This document shows positions 25,462 to 34,583 of a stretch of DNA of 64,000 nucleotides, one piece after another. The notes beneath the pieces were generated by a model, which made no database searches, was not told where the DNA came from, and worked only from the letters and a program-made list of their open reading frames with translations. Source of the DNA: Croceibacterium xixiisoli (GTDB lineage: Bacteria > Pseudomonadota > Alphaproteobacteria > Sphingomonadales > Sphingomonadaceae). The position numbers were made by a program, and so were the translations under genes. Numbering within the stretch: the first letter of the stretch is position 1; each line of letters starts with the position of its first letter. The DNA lies in contig NZ_WTYJ01000001.1 of NCBI RefSeq assembly GCF_009827305.1, positions 992,001-1,056,000 on the forward strand, given 5' to 3'.

Positions 25462-26098
25462 CGCTGTAGACCGCGACCGCCTCGATTTCGTCTTCACGCA
25501 GCAGGCGCGCGGCGGCGAGCATCGCCCCCTGTGGATCGCCATAGCGCTTGCCTTCGCGCCATTGGGTCAGCTGATGGGCGATATAGCGCGCCGGCTGGCC
25601 CGCAATGGCAGGATTGCCGCGCCCGATGCCTTCGCCCGCGTCGCCATGGCAGGACGCGCAGGATGCCATGCCACGCGCGGGATCGCCCTGATGATAGATT
25701 GCCGCCGCCCTGGCGTCGCAGGTGGTGCTGGCAGGCGCAGGCGGGGCCTGGAACGCCATGTCCGCGTAATAGCCGGCGACCAGTTCCTGCTCGGCCGGAG
25801 TCAGCCGTTTGGCGATCCAGTGCATCTGCGCATGGTTGCGCAGCCCATCGGCGAAGAAATTCATCTGCCGCGTCAGATAGCCGCGCTCGATCCCGGCGAG
25901 GCGCGGGGTAAGATCTCCATCGCCTTCGCCCTGCATGCCGTGGCAGATGTGGCAGGCGGCCTGCGGTCCGCCGTCGCCGCCCGACAGCGCCAGCAATTCG
26001 CCGGTGCGGGAATAGGGGCGGTCCACCGGCGCCGGGCTGCATCCGATCAGCGCCAGAACGCAGGCGCCAGTGAGCAAGAGCTTTGGGGAAAGTTCCAT
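25388..26098 (-). CDS. Di-heme cytochrome c (c4-like) lipoprotein
   Basis: A 236-aa protein. A signal with lipobox LALIGC (Cys20) is followed by two c-type heme motifs, CHICH (residues 49-53) and CASCH (about 150), each with its own domain. Pattern and length suit the cytochrome c4/c553 class that donates electrons to terminal oxidases. ATG 26098 was chosen because the signal peptide begins there; the frame is open to 26341. Its C-terminus (AVYSASLRGSP and a Pro-rich tail) reads across the end of the cytochrome b gene. It is divergent from the next cytochrome c gene. Confidence 0.87.
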   Translation of the reverse strand: MELSPKLLLTGACVLALIGCSPAPVDRPYSRTGELLALSGGDGGPQAACHICHGMQGEGDGDLTPRLAGIERGYLTRQMNFFADGLRNHAQMHWIAKRLTPAEQELVAGYYADMAFQAPPAPASTTCDARAAAIYHQGDPARGMASCASCHGDAGEGIGRGNPAIAGQPARYIAHQLTQWREGKRYGDPQGAMLAAARLLREDEIEAVAVYSASLRGSPGDPGSPAECPPPHRPDR

Positions 26099-26162
26099 CA
26101 AGACGGGAACATTTGGCGCCGCCGGATGGTTCCAATTTGTAACGGCAGCGGGGCAGGATGGT

Positions 26163-26588
26163 TTGCGCATAGCGAAAAACAGGGATGTGCGGCGCTTCAG
26201 GCAGCGCGCCGGAAAGGTTTTTTGCCTGGCTGCTGCCCTGATCTCGATGGGCGTACTGACTGCCTGCAAACCGCCCGCGCAGACCCGGCAGCATGACGAT
26301 GCTGCTGCACAGAAGCGCGGTTTGAAACTGATGGAGACCAAGGGATGCGGCGCCTGCCACGAAATACCCGGGCTGAACTGGCCCCGGGGGCAGCTGGGGC
26401 CATCCCTGATGCGATTTAACGATACCGGGCTGATCGCCGGTTACCTGCCCAACACCCCGGTCAACCTGGCCGCTTTCATCCGCAATGCCCCGGCGACAAA
26501 GCCGGGTTCGACCATGCCGGCCATGCCGGTGACGGTGAGCGAAGCCGTGGACATGGCAGCCTATCTGCAAGGAGGTGGGCGTGACTGA
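26163..26588 (+). CDS. Small mono-heme cytochrome c lipoprotein
   Basis: A protein of about 141 residues: basic n-region, hydrophobic stretch with lipobox GVLTAC, then one class I cytochrome c domain with CGACH and a distal Met in PAMPVT. The start is uncertain: a TTG at 26163 has AGGATGG upstream, a GTG at 26187 is closer to the signal peptide, and the open frame reaches 26070. The 3' end carries AAGGAGG, the RBS of coxB, and overlaps coxB by 8 nt. It likely shuttles electrons to the oxidase. Confidence 0.82.
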   Translation: MRIAKNRDVRRFRQRAGKVFCLAAALISMGVLTACKPPAQTRQHDDAAAQKRGLKLMETKGCGACHEIPGLNWPRGQLGPSLMRFNDTGLIAGYLPNTPVNLAAFIRNAPATKPGSTMPAMPVTVSEAVDMAAYLQGGGRD

Positions 26589-27564
26589 GGGATTGGCAGG
26601 CGCGCTGTGGGGCTGGCCGCCGCCGGTGCTCGATCCGGCCGGGCCCTATGCCGACAGCGTGACCGTGCTGGCCTGGGCGCTGTTTGCCATGGGCGTTGTG
26701 GTCACCGGTATTGTGGTGGCTGCGCTCTGGGTCGCCCTGCGCGGGCCGGAACGCTGGCGCCGCGTGCTGGGCGGCGAAAAGGCGGTGTGGATCGGCGGTG
26801 TGGCCTTTCCCGGCGTGGTGCTGACCGTGCTGCTGATCTGGGGCCTGACGCTGACCGCCAGCCTGACCAAGCCGATCACCGGCGATGAGATGCGCATCCG
26901 CGTCACGGGTGAGATGTGGTGGTTCCGGGTCGAATATCTCGACGCGGCGGGCAATGTGGTGATGCGCGACGCGAATGAGGTGCGCATTCCGGTAGGCGTG
27001 CCGGTGGTGTTCGAACTGCGATCGGCCGATGTGCTGCACAGTTTCTGGATCCCGCATCTGTCAGGCAAGCTCGACATGGTGCCGGGGCGGACCAATCTGC
27101 TGCGGGCCGAGGCGACGCGGACCGGGCAGTTCGGCGGGGTCTGCGCCGAATATTGCGGCGGGCCGCATGCGCTGATGGGTTTTGTCGCCATCGCCAAGGA
27201 GCCGGAGGAATGGCAGCGCTGGTTCGATGCGCGAGTGGCCGCCGACAGCGTGCAGCCATTGGCAGCCGTTTCGACGACCAATCCGCAACTGGCGCAGGGG
27301 CGCGAATTGTTCATGGAAAACGGCTGTGCCGCCTGCCACCGGGTTGCGGGCACGCAGGCCAATGGTCTGGCCGGGCCGGATCTGACCTTCATGGGCGATC
27401 GGGCCACGGTGGGGGCGGGCATATTGCCCAATCATCGCGGCACGCTGACCGGCTGGATCGGGGATAGCCAGGGGATCAAGCCCGGCAATCGCATGCCCAG
27501 TTACGACCGGCTGTCCGCGCAACAGCTCGATGCCATTGCCGCCTGGCTCGGGCAGCTGAAATGA
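26581..27564 (+). CDS. coxB: Cytochrome c oxidase subunit II with C-terminal cytochrome c domain
   Basis: A 327-aa protein. Two transmembrane helices (about residues 15-90) are followed by a periplasmic cupredoxin CuA domain with VLHSFWIP (His near 153) and the CuA motif CAEYC-GGPH-xxM (about residues 187-198). The last about 90 residues are a fused cytochrome c domain with CAACH near residue 250 and a distal Met in NRMPSYD. This CuA plus cytochrome c arrangement is that of caa3-type oxidases. The GTG at 26581 is preferred to that at 26575 because AAGGAGGT (26569-26576) is correctly spaced. It overlaps the next gene by 4 nt. Confidence 0.93.
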   Translation: MTEGLAGALWGWPPPVLDPAGPYADSVTVLAWALFAMGVVVTGIVVAALWVALRGPERWRRVLGGEKAVWIGGVAFPGVVLTVLLIWGLTLTASLTKPITGDEMRIRVTGEMWWFRVEYLDAAGNVVMRDANEVRIPVGVPVVFELRSADVLHSFWIPHLSGKLDMVPGRTNLLRAEATRTGQFGGVCAEYCGGPHALMGFVAIAKEPEEWQRWFDARVAADSVQPLAAVSTTNPQLAQGRELFMENGCAACHRVAGTQANGLAGPDLTFMGDRATVGAGILPNHRGTLTGWIGDSQGIKPGNRMPSYDRLSAQQLDAIAAWLGQLK

Positions 27565-30104
27565 CGTCGGAAACCGGGTTCGATCACAAGCTTTACGGAC
27601 TGTTTCCGCAACCCAGGAAGCAGCCGGACGAGGGGTTGAAGGAACTGGAACGGGTGTGGGAAACCCCCCGTGGCTGGAAGATTATCACCGCCGTCAACAA
27701 CAACTACATCGGCTTCTGGTATGTGGTGACCAGCTTCCTGTTCTTCCTGCTGGCGGGAATTCTGGCGCTGGGCATGCGGGTGCAGCTGGCGGCGCCGATG
27801 CAGGACTTCATGTCGCCCGACACCTTCAACCAGTTCTTCACCATGCATGGCACGATCATGATGTTCCTGTTCGCCGTGCCGGCGGTGGAGGCGATCGGGG
27901 TGATGCTGCTGCCGCAAATGCTGTCAGCGCGTGATCTGCCCTTCCCGCGCCTGTCGGCCTATGCGTTCTGGGCCTATCTGATTGGCGGGCTCAGTTTCTT
28001 CGCATCATTGTTCATCGGCGCGGCACCCGATGGCGGCTGGTTCATGTATCCACCGCTGACCAGCACCGCCTTCAGCCCGGGGATCGCGGTCGATTTCTGG
28101 TTGCTTGGCATCGGCTTCATCGAAATCAGCGCGATTGCCGGGGCGATCGAGATCATCGTCGGCGTGTTGCGCACGCGGGCGCCGAACATGACGCTCGATC
28201 GCATGCCGATGTTCGCCTGGGCCATGCTGGTGTTCGGCGTGATGATCATCATCGCCTTCCCCGCGGTGATCCTGTGCACGCTGCTGCTGGAAGCAGAACG
28301 GATGTTCAATTGGCCGCTGTTCGACCCCACGCGCGGCGGCGATCCGCTGTTGTGGCAGCATCTGTTCTGGTTCTTCGGCCATCCGGAGGTCTACATTATC
28401 TTCCTGCCAGCCGCCGGGCTGATGTCGATGATGGTGGCGACGATCGCCCGCACCGAACTGGTCGGCTATCGGTTGAATGTGCTGGCGCTGGTGGCGACCG
28501 GCTTCATCAGTTTCGGCGTCTGGGCGCATCACATGTTCACCGTGGGCATGCCGCGCGTGTCGACCGGATATTTTTCCGCCGCGAGCATGGCTGTCAGCCT
28601 GCCGGCGGGAATCCAGGTGTTCTGCTGGATCGCGACGCTGGCGAGCGGCAAGATCCGCTGGAGCACACCGGCGCTGTTCGTGGTCGGATCGATCGTGATC
28701 TTCGTCATGGGCGGGCTGACCGGGGTGATGCTGGGCATGGTGCCGTTCGACTGGCAGGCGCATGACACCTATTTCGTGGTCGCCCATCTGCATTACGTGC
28801 TGATTGGCGGCATGGTGCTGCCGATGTTTGCCGCATTCTATTACTGGACGCCGATGGTCAGCCGCACGCCGCTGTCCGAACGGATCGGGCGATGGGTGTT
28901 CTGGCTGATGTTCAGCGGGCTGCATATCACATTTCTGCCCATGCATCTGTCCGGGCTGATGGGGATGCCGCGCCGCGTCTATACCTATCTGCCGGGGCGC
29001 GGGCTGGATCTGCTCAATCTGGTTTCCACCATCGGGGCCTTCATCTTCGCGCTGGGCGTGCTGGTGTTCCTCTACGATTGTGCGCGCAATTTCCGCTTCA
29101 CCGCCAAGGGGCCCGATGCGGGCAATATCTTTGGCGGCGGTACGCTCGAATGGTTGCCGGCGGGGCTCTATTCCACCCGATCGATCCCCGTGGTCCATTC
29201 GCGGGAACCGCTGTGGGATAATCCGGAACTGTCGCGCGAAGTGGAAGAGGGGCGGCACATGCTGCCCGATACCGCGACCGGCACGCGCGAAACGCTGATC
29301 ACATCGCCGGTGAAGGCGGAACCGCAATATATCCAGCTGATGCCCGGCCCGTCGATCTGGCCGCTGGTCGCCGCCATCTTTACCGCCAGCTTCTTCATGT
29401 CGTTGACGGTGCAGGCCTATCCCTTCGCGGCGTTTTCCGCCGTGGTGACGCTGGCGGCCATTCTGCGCTGGCTGTGGGATACCGATGCGCCGCTGGCCGT
29501 GGAACAGGCGGAAGTGGGCGGGGGCATCGTGCTGCCCGTGACCGTGACCGGGGCGAGCAGCCACAGCTGGTGGGCGCTCAATATTCTGATGATCGTGATT
29601 GGCATGATCGGGGCGCTGGCGGTCTTCGCCTTTTTCTTCCTTTATGGCAGCAGCCCGGAGGTGTGGATTGCCGCGCCCGCGCTGGGGCAGACGGCGATGA
29701 TCGCGGGCATGTATCTGGGCGTGCTGGCCCTGCTCTGGGCCGGCCGGCGGGTGCTGCGCGCGCGGGCAGGGCGCGTGGCCGGGGATTTGCCCTGGGTGCT
29801 GGTGATGGCCGGGGCGCTGCTCGCCACCTGGGCGCTCTATTGCGATATTACCGGCTGGCTCGATGCCGGGCTGGACCCGACGGCCACATCCATGGGGGCG
29901 ATCGTCTTCATGTTCATGGCGCTGCAGGGGCAGGTGGTGATCGTGTCGCTGATCATGGTGGTTTACCTGGCCTTTCGGGAGGCGCGCGGGCTGGTCACCA
30001 CGCCGCACAATGTCACCATGGATATCGTCGCGCGGTTCACCGGCTTCGTCGCCGTGCAGGGGCTGGTGTTCACCATCGTGCCCCGGTTGTTCCCGGGGGC
30101 CTGA
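27561..30104 (+). CDS. ctaD: Cytochrome c oxidase subunit I/III fusion
   Basis: An 847-aa protein. Residues 1-570 are subunit I with about 12 helices: FTMHGTIMMF (heme a ligand), WFFGHPEVYIIFLP (CuB His and the D-channel Glu, near 271-284), WAHHMFTVG and HDTYFVVAHLHYVL (CuB and heme a3 ligands). Residues about 600-847 form a subunit III-like domain, truncated compared with a free CoxC, with helices and HNVTMDIVARFTG near the end. Fusions of I and III occur in caa3 and ba3-like operons. Together with coxB it forms a terminal oxidase that reduces O2 and pumps protons. Confidence 0.93.
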   Translation: MTSETGFDHKLYGLFPQPRKQPDEGLKELERVWETPRGWKIITAVNNNYIGFWYVVTSFLFFLLAGILALGMRVQLAAPMQDFMSPDTFNQFFTMHGTIMMFLFAVPAVEAIGVMLLPQMLSARDLPFPRLSAYAFWAYLIGGLSFFASLFIGAAPDGGWFMYPPLTSTAFSPGIAVDFWLLGIGFIEISAIAGAIEIIVGVLRTRAPNMTLDRMPMFAWAMLVFGVMIIIAFPAVILCTLLLEAERMFNWPLFDPTRGGDPLLWQHLFWFFGHPEVYIIFLPAAGLMSMMVATIARTELVGYRLNVLALVATGFISFGVWAHHMFTVGMPRVSTGYFSAASMAVSLPAGIQVFCWIATLASGKIRWSTPALFVVGSIVIFVMGGLTGVMLGMVPFDWQAHDTYFVVAHLHYVLIGGMVLPMFAAFYYWTPMVSRTPLSERIGRWVFWLMFSGLHITFLPMHLSGLMGMPRRVYTYLPGRGLDLLNLVSTIGAFIFALGVLVFLYDCARNFRFTAKGPDAGNIFGGGTLEWLPAGLYSTRSIPVVHSREPLWDNPELSREVEEGRHMLPDTATGTRETLITSPVKAEPQYIQLMPGPSIWPLVAAIFTASFFMSLTVQAYPFAAFSAVVTLAAILRWLWDTDAPLAVEQAEVGGGIVLPVTVTGASSHSWWALNILMIVIGMIGALAVFAFFFLYGSSPEVWIAAPALGQTAMIAGMYLGVLALLWAGRRVLRARAGRVAGDLPWVLVMAGALLATWALYCDITGWLDAGLDPTATSMGAIVFMFMALQGQVVIVSLIMVVYLAFREARGLVTTPHNVTMDIVARFTGFVAVQGLVFTIVPRLFPGA

Positions 30105-30105
30105 C

Positions 30106-30384
30106 ATGGGGGATGATCTGAGCCTGCGGATCAACCGCCGGACCATCGCGGCGGCCTTCATACTGTGGACCGCCCATTTCATGATCGCCTATGGCGCCGA
30201 ACAGATCGCACCGGGCAGCATGGCAGCCCGCTGGATCGCGCCGATCGCCGCGCTGGCGAGCTTCGCCATTCTGGCGCTGTGCTGGCGCCGGCTGGGCTCG
30301 AATGGTAGCAATGTGGTGCGGCTGGGCCTGGCGATTTCGGGCGTAGCGATCGCGTTTCAGACGATGCCGGCCATCGTGGGCTGA
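30106..30384 (+). CDS. Small membrane protein of the oxidase operon
   Basis: A 92-aa protein beginning MGDDLSLRINRRT, with three predicted transmembrane helices (AAAFILWTAHFMIAYG, APIAALASFAILAL, LGLAISGVAIAFQTMP). It starts 1 nt after the ctaD stop, so it is co-translated and may be an accessory subunit or assembly factor. Homology to subunit IV-type proteins is not evident. Function unknown. Confidence 0.65.
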   Translation: MGDDLSLRINRRTIAAAFILWTAHFMIAYGAEQIAPGSMAARWIAPIAALASFAILALCWRRLGSNGSNVVRLGLAISGVAIAFQTMPAIVG

Positions 30385-30390
30385 CGGATT

Positions 30391-30424
30391 GCCCGCGATT
30401 AACAGCGCGTAACGCGGGCTGTTA
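30391..30424. promoter_or_regulatory. Nested inverted repeats between oxidase operon and AraC gene
   Basis: GCCCGCG (30391-30397) and CGCGGGC (30413-30419) form one stem, while TAACAGC (30400-30406) and GCTGTTA (30418-30424) form an alternative dyad. There is no T-tract. It could be a weak terminator for the oxidase operon or an operator for the AraC regulator just downstream. Confidence 0.4.
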
Positions 30425-30435
30425 CGGCAAATAAC

Positions 30436-31413
30436 TTGCCCTGCGCCAACAGTGTGGCCACCGCCGATCATCGTGCTGCCCTGTCATCAACACAATCGCC
30501 ATCTGTGGAGGCTGCCCTGAGCGCTGCATCGCTGAGCCGCTGTGTCGAATCCTGCGGCGATACGCTGTCTTTCGAAGCGGGGAGCGGGCGTGGCGGGGCA
30601 TTCTGGCGGTCGAGCCAGGAGATCGCCCAGCCGCTCAGCTATCGGATCGCCAATCCGGCCGGGCTGCATATCGGGTGCGGCATCGCCTCGATCGAAACCC
30701 ATTCGCGCGGGCTGGGCGGGTTTTCCTTTTCCGGATCGGGCATCACCGCAATGCTGTGCCCGGAAGGGGCGCAGGATTTTCATACGCAGCTGCGCGGCCA
30801 GTCGGCACGCGCATGCGGCATATTCCTGAGCCTTGCCGATATGGCCGGGACGGGCAATGCTGCGGTGCAGGAAATTGCCTTCACACTGGAACTCGATGCG
30901 CCACTGCAGGCATCGAGCGAACTTCCGCGTGGCCTGATCGCCCGGCTTTGCGCCCCTGTCGAACCCTGGTTCCAGGGCGCAGCGCGTGATCTGGCGTTCG
31001 AGGCACGGGCGCTGGAGATGACAGCGCTGGCATTGTCCTGGCTGACCCGCGCCCATGCGATGGAACCTGCACCGCAGATCCACCAGCGCTATGCCCTGGC
31101 CGCGCGGGATGTGCTGGACCATCGGCTGGCAGATCCGCCGACGCTGGCTGAACTGGCGCGCGAGGTCGGGATCAATCCGCGATCCCTGACCGAGGTGTTC
31201 CGCCGCTGTTTCGGCACGTCTGTCGCCGCTTATGTCACCGAAAGGCGGCTGGACCTGGCCCTGACCCTGCTGGAACAGGGCATGACGCCGGGTGCGGCGG
31301 CGCATCAGATTGGCTTTACCGCCTCGCATCTGTCCAATGCCTTCCATCGCCGGTTCGGTTTCCGCCCCAGCGACCTGCGCCGGGGAAGGAAATTCCCGCC
31401 ATCGCAAGGATAA
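30436..31413 (+). CDS. AraC family transcriptional regulator (PchR-like)
   Basis: About 325 residues if started at the TTG at 30436; a later GTG near 30504 is possible and no RBS decides. The N-terminal part is a non-cupin-like sensing domain; the C-terminal 100 residues are an AraC double helix-turn-helix (LAELAREVGINPRSLTEVF, then AAAHQIGFTASHLSNAFHRR). The ending with SHLSNAFHRRFG is typical. PchR-type AraC proteins control TonB-dependent receptors and siderophore uptake, and the next gene on the same strand is a TBDR, so this is a likely target. The ligand is unknown. Confidence 0.85.
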   Translation: MPCANSVATADHRAALSSTQSPSVEAALSAASLSRCVESCGDTLSFEAGSGRGGAFWRSSQEIAQPLSYRIANPAGLHIGCGIASIETHSRGLGGFSFSGSGITAMLCPEGAQDFHTQLRGQSARACGIFLSLADMAGTGNAAVQEIAFTLELDAPLQASSELPRGLIARLCAPVEPWFQGAARDLAFEARALEMTALALSWLTRAHAMEPAPQIHQRYALAARDVLDHRLADPPTLAELAREVGINPRSLTEVFRRCFGTSVAAYVTERRLDLALTLLEQGMTPGAAAHQIGFTASHLSNAFHRRFGFRPSDLRRGRKFPPSQG

Positions 31414-31509
31414 TGCCCGGCAGCGCAAGTGCCGTGCATTGAGTGCCGCGCCCATATCCCCCAGTGCCTCACCCCTGTTAGGAATGATTCGCAATACGCA
31501 GGAGATGAC

Positions 31510-33719
31510 ATGAGGGGGACTATTCGCACCGGGTTTCGGTGCCTGCTGGGCGGCGTCAGCCTGCTGGCCGTGCCGGTGCTCGCCAGCGCGCAGGACGCCG
31601 GAACCGCAGCAGAGGGTGATGGCGAGGCGAAAGACACGGTCGAGGCAATCGTGGTAACCGGCACCCGCCAGAACACTCGCCTGGCCGATGCCCCCGTTGC
31701 CGCCACGGTGCTGACCGAACAGTTCATCCGCGATGCCCGGATCGACAGCCTGCGCCAGATCGATGACTACGTTCCGAACGTGCAGTTCAACCAGATGGGG
31801 CAGGTGGGAGGCACCTATGTCACCATCCGCGGGATCGAATCCAACCCCTTCATCGTGAACCGCGCGGCCGTCTACATCGACGGCATCCCGTTCCGCAGCC
31901 TGCGCGATCAGGCGCTGGGAACGGTGGAACAGATCGAGGTGCTGCGCGGACCGCAGGGCACGCTGTATGGCGCCAACACCGAATCCGGCCTGATCGTGAT
32001 CCGCACCCGCCAGCCATCGGACCAGTTCGAAGGAGAGGTGACGGCGTCGGCCTTTGCATTCGGCAATGGCAATGGCGCCGATGCACGGCTTTCCGTCGGT
32101 GGCCCGCTGATCGCCGATACGCTGACCGGATCGTTCGTCGCCAGCCAGAGCACGGCGGATTCCTTCGTCCGCAATATCGCATCCTCGATCGGCGAACGCG
32201 GCGCGCTGAATGACACTTATCTGCAGGGGAAGCTGCGCTGGACCGCCGGTGATCGGCTGACGGTGGATCTGATCGCCTCCGCCGCGATCCAGCGCGCGCC
32301 TGGCCTGTATGAGCAGGAATTCCTGCCGATGGATATGGAGGCCTATAACCAGCGCTATGCCGCCAGTTTCAACGGCGGGCTGCGCACAGACCGCTTCACC
32401 CTGCTGAACGATGCGCCCAAGCGGACGGCGGCCGATGAATATCTGATCGGCGCGGCAGCCAATATGGATCTGGGTTTCGCCGTGCTGGACGGCAATGTGT
32501 CATGGCGCAAGCTCAGCGATGTGTCGCATGGCACGGATTTGGACATGACCGCCTTGCCCTCCGTCGCGGCGGGCATGACAATCGCGAAGTCTACTGGAAT
32601 TTCGAAGCGCGCCTGTCCTCGCGGCCGGGCAGCCCGCCGCAATGGGTGGTGGGGCTGAACCATTATGTCAGCGACGAGGATCAGATCCTCTCCACGCTGG
32701 TCGGGCCGGGCGGGTTGGATGATTTCGCCTCTGCCCCGCTGCAGTCCAGCCGTTCGCGCGATTATGCGGCATTCGGCCAGCTTACCGTGCCGCTGGGGCA
32801 GCGGCTGCGGGTCACGGGCGGGCTGCGGTACGAGCGGGCCCGGCGGGAAAAGAACCAGGTGGCCGGGGCGCTGGATCTGGGGCCGGCGGGGGTTTTCACC
32901 TTCGCTGCGGAAGATTTGCAGGACGATTACGAGGAATTGCTGCCCCGCATCTCCCTCGACTGGCGCCCGGTGGACAATGTGCTGCTCTATTCTTCCGCGT
33001 CCAAGGGCTGGATCCCGGGCGGTTTCAATCTGGGTGCGACATCGTCAGCGGTGACCGGGGATTTTTCCCGCTACGGGGCCGAAACGCTGTGGAGCTATGA
33101 GGTCGGGACCAAGCTGCAATTGTTCGACAAGCGCTTGCTGCTGTCCGGTGCCGCCTTCATCATCGAGGCGCAGGACTGGCAGGAATACAATGTGCTGGTG
33201 AACGATCAGGGGCAGGTGCTGTCCACCAATCTGATCACATCGAATGCCGCCATCCGCAGCCGGGGCTTCGAGCTGGAGGCGACGGGCAAGGTCACCCCGC
33301 AGATCGAACTGCATGCATCGTTCGGCTATGTGGATTCCAAATACACCGATTACCGTTTCTCCGCGACGCAGGATCACACCGGCAACAAGGTGAAGCTGGT
33401 GCCGGAATATGATGCCTCGCTGGCGGTCAGCTGGCGCCCGTGGAAGGGATTGCTACTGCGCGGCGAAGGCAATGCCGCAGGGAAGACCTATCTGAATGCG
33501 GAAAATCTGGCGGTGCAGGATCCGGTGCTGCTGCTGAATGCGCAGATTGCCTGGGAAACCGATCTGTGGACCGTGCGGTTCTATGTCGACAATCTGACCA
33601 ACCGGCGGGTATTCACCAGCAGCGCCTATTCCAATTTCGCCATGGGATATGATGGCACCTATTATGCCGGCGTAGGCCAGCCGCGCGTGGGCGGGCTGCA
33701 GCTCAGCTACAAATGGTGA
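31510..33719 (+). pseudogene. TonB-dependent receptor with a -1 frameshift
   Basis: Reading from ATG 31510 (RBS CAGGAGA) gives a signal peptide (LLAVPVLASAQ), a plug domain with TonB-box-like EAIVVTGTRQ and the plug markers IRGIES and VEQIEVLRGPQGTLYGA. At about 32571-32573 the frame changes: the first frame runs to a stop at 32658, while the rest of the barrel continues in the next frame through YVDNLTNRRVF to the terminal aromatic SYKW at 33719. Adding one G to the GGG at 32571-32573 restores an uninterrupted protein of about 736 aa. So it is a recent inactivation, a phase-variable site or a sequencing error. The C-terminal part is otherwise free of stops. Confidence 0.85.
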
Positions 33720-33807
33720 TGCGGCGCGCAATGACGTAACATCTGCCTGTTCGATCAGCCGGGATCGTGCCAACGATTCCGGCTGGACGCATGAACGGGG
33801 GGATGCG

Positions 33808-34497
33808 GTGTCATTTGCCACGCTGGGTTATGAAGTTCGGCCGCTGTTTTCCGCCGCCGAGATCGGCCGGTTGCAGCAATGCGTGGCCGATCACATGCAG
33901 CGCGTCGCCGGGGCCATGCTGAAGCCGCAGGCGGAAACGGAGCCGGATGCGCCGTTCGACGAAAGGATCGAGCGGATCGCTGCGCAGGATCATTCCTTCG
34001 CGCAATTGCTGGCCACGGCAGTCGGTACCGACGCGCAGCGGGCGGCGGTGGCGCAGGAGCTGGCGCATGATCCACGGCTGACGGGCATGGCCGCCGATCT
34101 GGCCGGCTGCGCGATCGGGGATCGGCTGTGGCGGTTTCGGCTGAACAGCCCGTCGCTGCCAGCCAGCCGGCAGCCCTGGCACTCGGATGTGGTGCGAGTC
34201 ACCGGCCCCTGTTCCGATGTGGCGATCACCGCCTGGATCCCGTTGGGCAAAATTGTCGGCGCTGACGCGGGGCTGGAAGTTGCGGCGGGCCGGCGTAACG
34301 CGCCGCTACCGCACGAGATAGTGGCCGGCAGGATTGCCATCGCGCCGCATCATCTGGCCGATGGTGCTGTCCATTATCCACAGGTTCCGGCCGGGCATGG
34401 CCTGTTCCTCGATCCCTTCACCCCGCAGCGTGATGCGGCGGTTATCGGACCGCGCAGCCGCTGGAGCCTGGTGGTGTGGCTGAAGCGCGCCGCTTGA
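33808..34497 (+). CDS. PhyH-like dioxygenase-fold protein, incomplete metal site
   Basis: A 229-aa protein with the phytanoyl-CoA dioxygenase-like (Fe(II)/2-oxoglutarate) fold signature: PWHSD gives the H-x-D pair (His125, Asp127), and the R-x-S/T pattern near the end (SRWSLVVW) is the 2OG-binding strand. The distal ligand expected in a T-x-H-R motif reads T-P-Q-R (Gln207-Arg208) here, so one Fe ligand appears replaced by Gln. It may be inactive as an oxygenase or use other ligands. Start GTG 33808 with GGGGGGATGCG upstream. It sits between two TBDR genes. Confidence 0.7.
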   Translation: MSFATLGYEVRPLFSAAEIGRLQQCVADHMQRVAGAMLKPQAETEPDAPFDERIERIAAQDHSFAQLLATAVGTDAQRAAVAQELAHDPRLTGMAADLAGCAIGDRLWRFRLNSPSLPASRQPWHSDVVRVTGPCSDVAITAWIPLGKIVGADAGLEVAAGRRNAPLPHEIVAGRIAIAPHHLADGAVHYPQVPAGHGLFLDPFTPQRDAAVIGPRSRWSLVVWLKRAA

Positions 34498-34583
34498 TGT
34501 GCGCGATGTGACCATGCGCGGAGCGTAATTTGCAAGTCATCTTGGTCTGAAAGGGGCGGCCCATCCATTCCAGGGGTCGTTCG

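Noticed and set aside
25494-26570. Long minus-strand frame across both cytochrome c genes
   Set aside because: It lacks heme motifs in frame; the CxxCH motifs are in the reading frames annotated here.
28005-30182. 725-codon minus-strand frame opposite the oxidase subunit I/III
   Set aside because: The His/Gln/Arg-rich product is a typical antisense shadow in GC-rich DNA, and the plus strand carries all heme and copper ligands.
32560-32600. Programmed ribosomal frameshift in the TBDR
   Set aside because: No slippery heptamer or downstream pseudoknot is seen at the junction; a one-base deletion in a G run is simpler.
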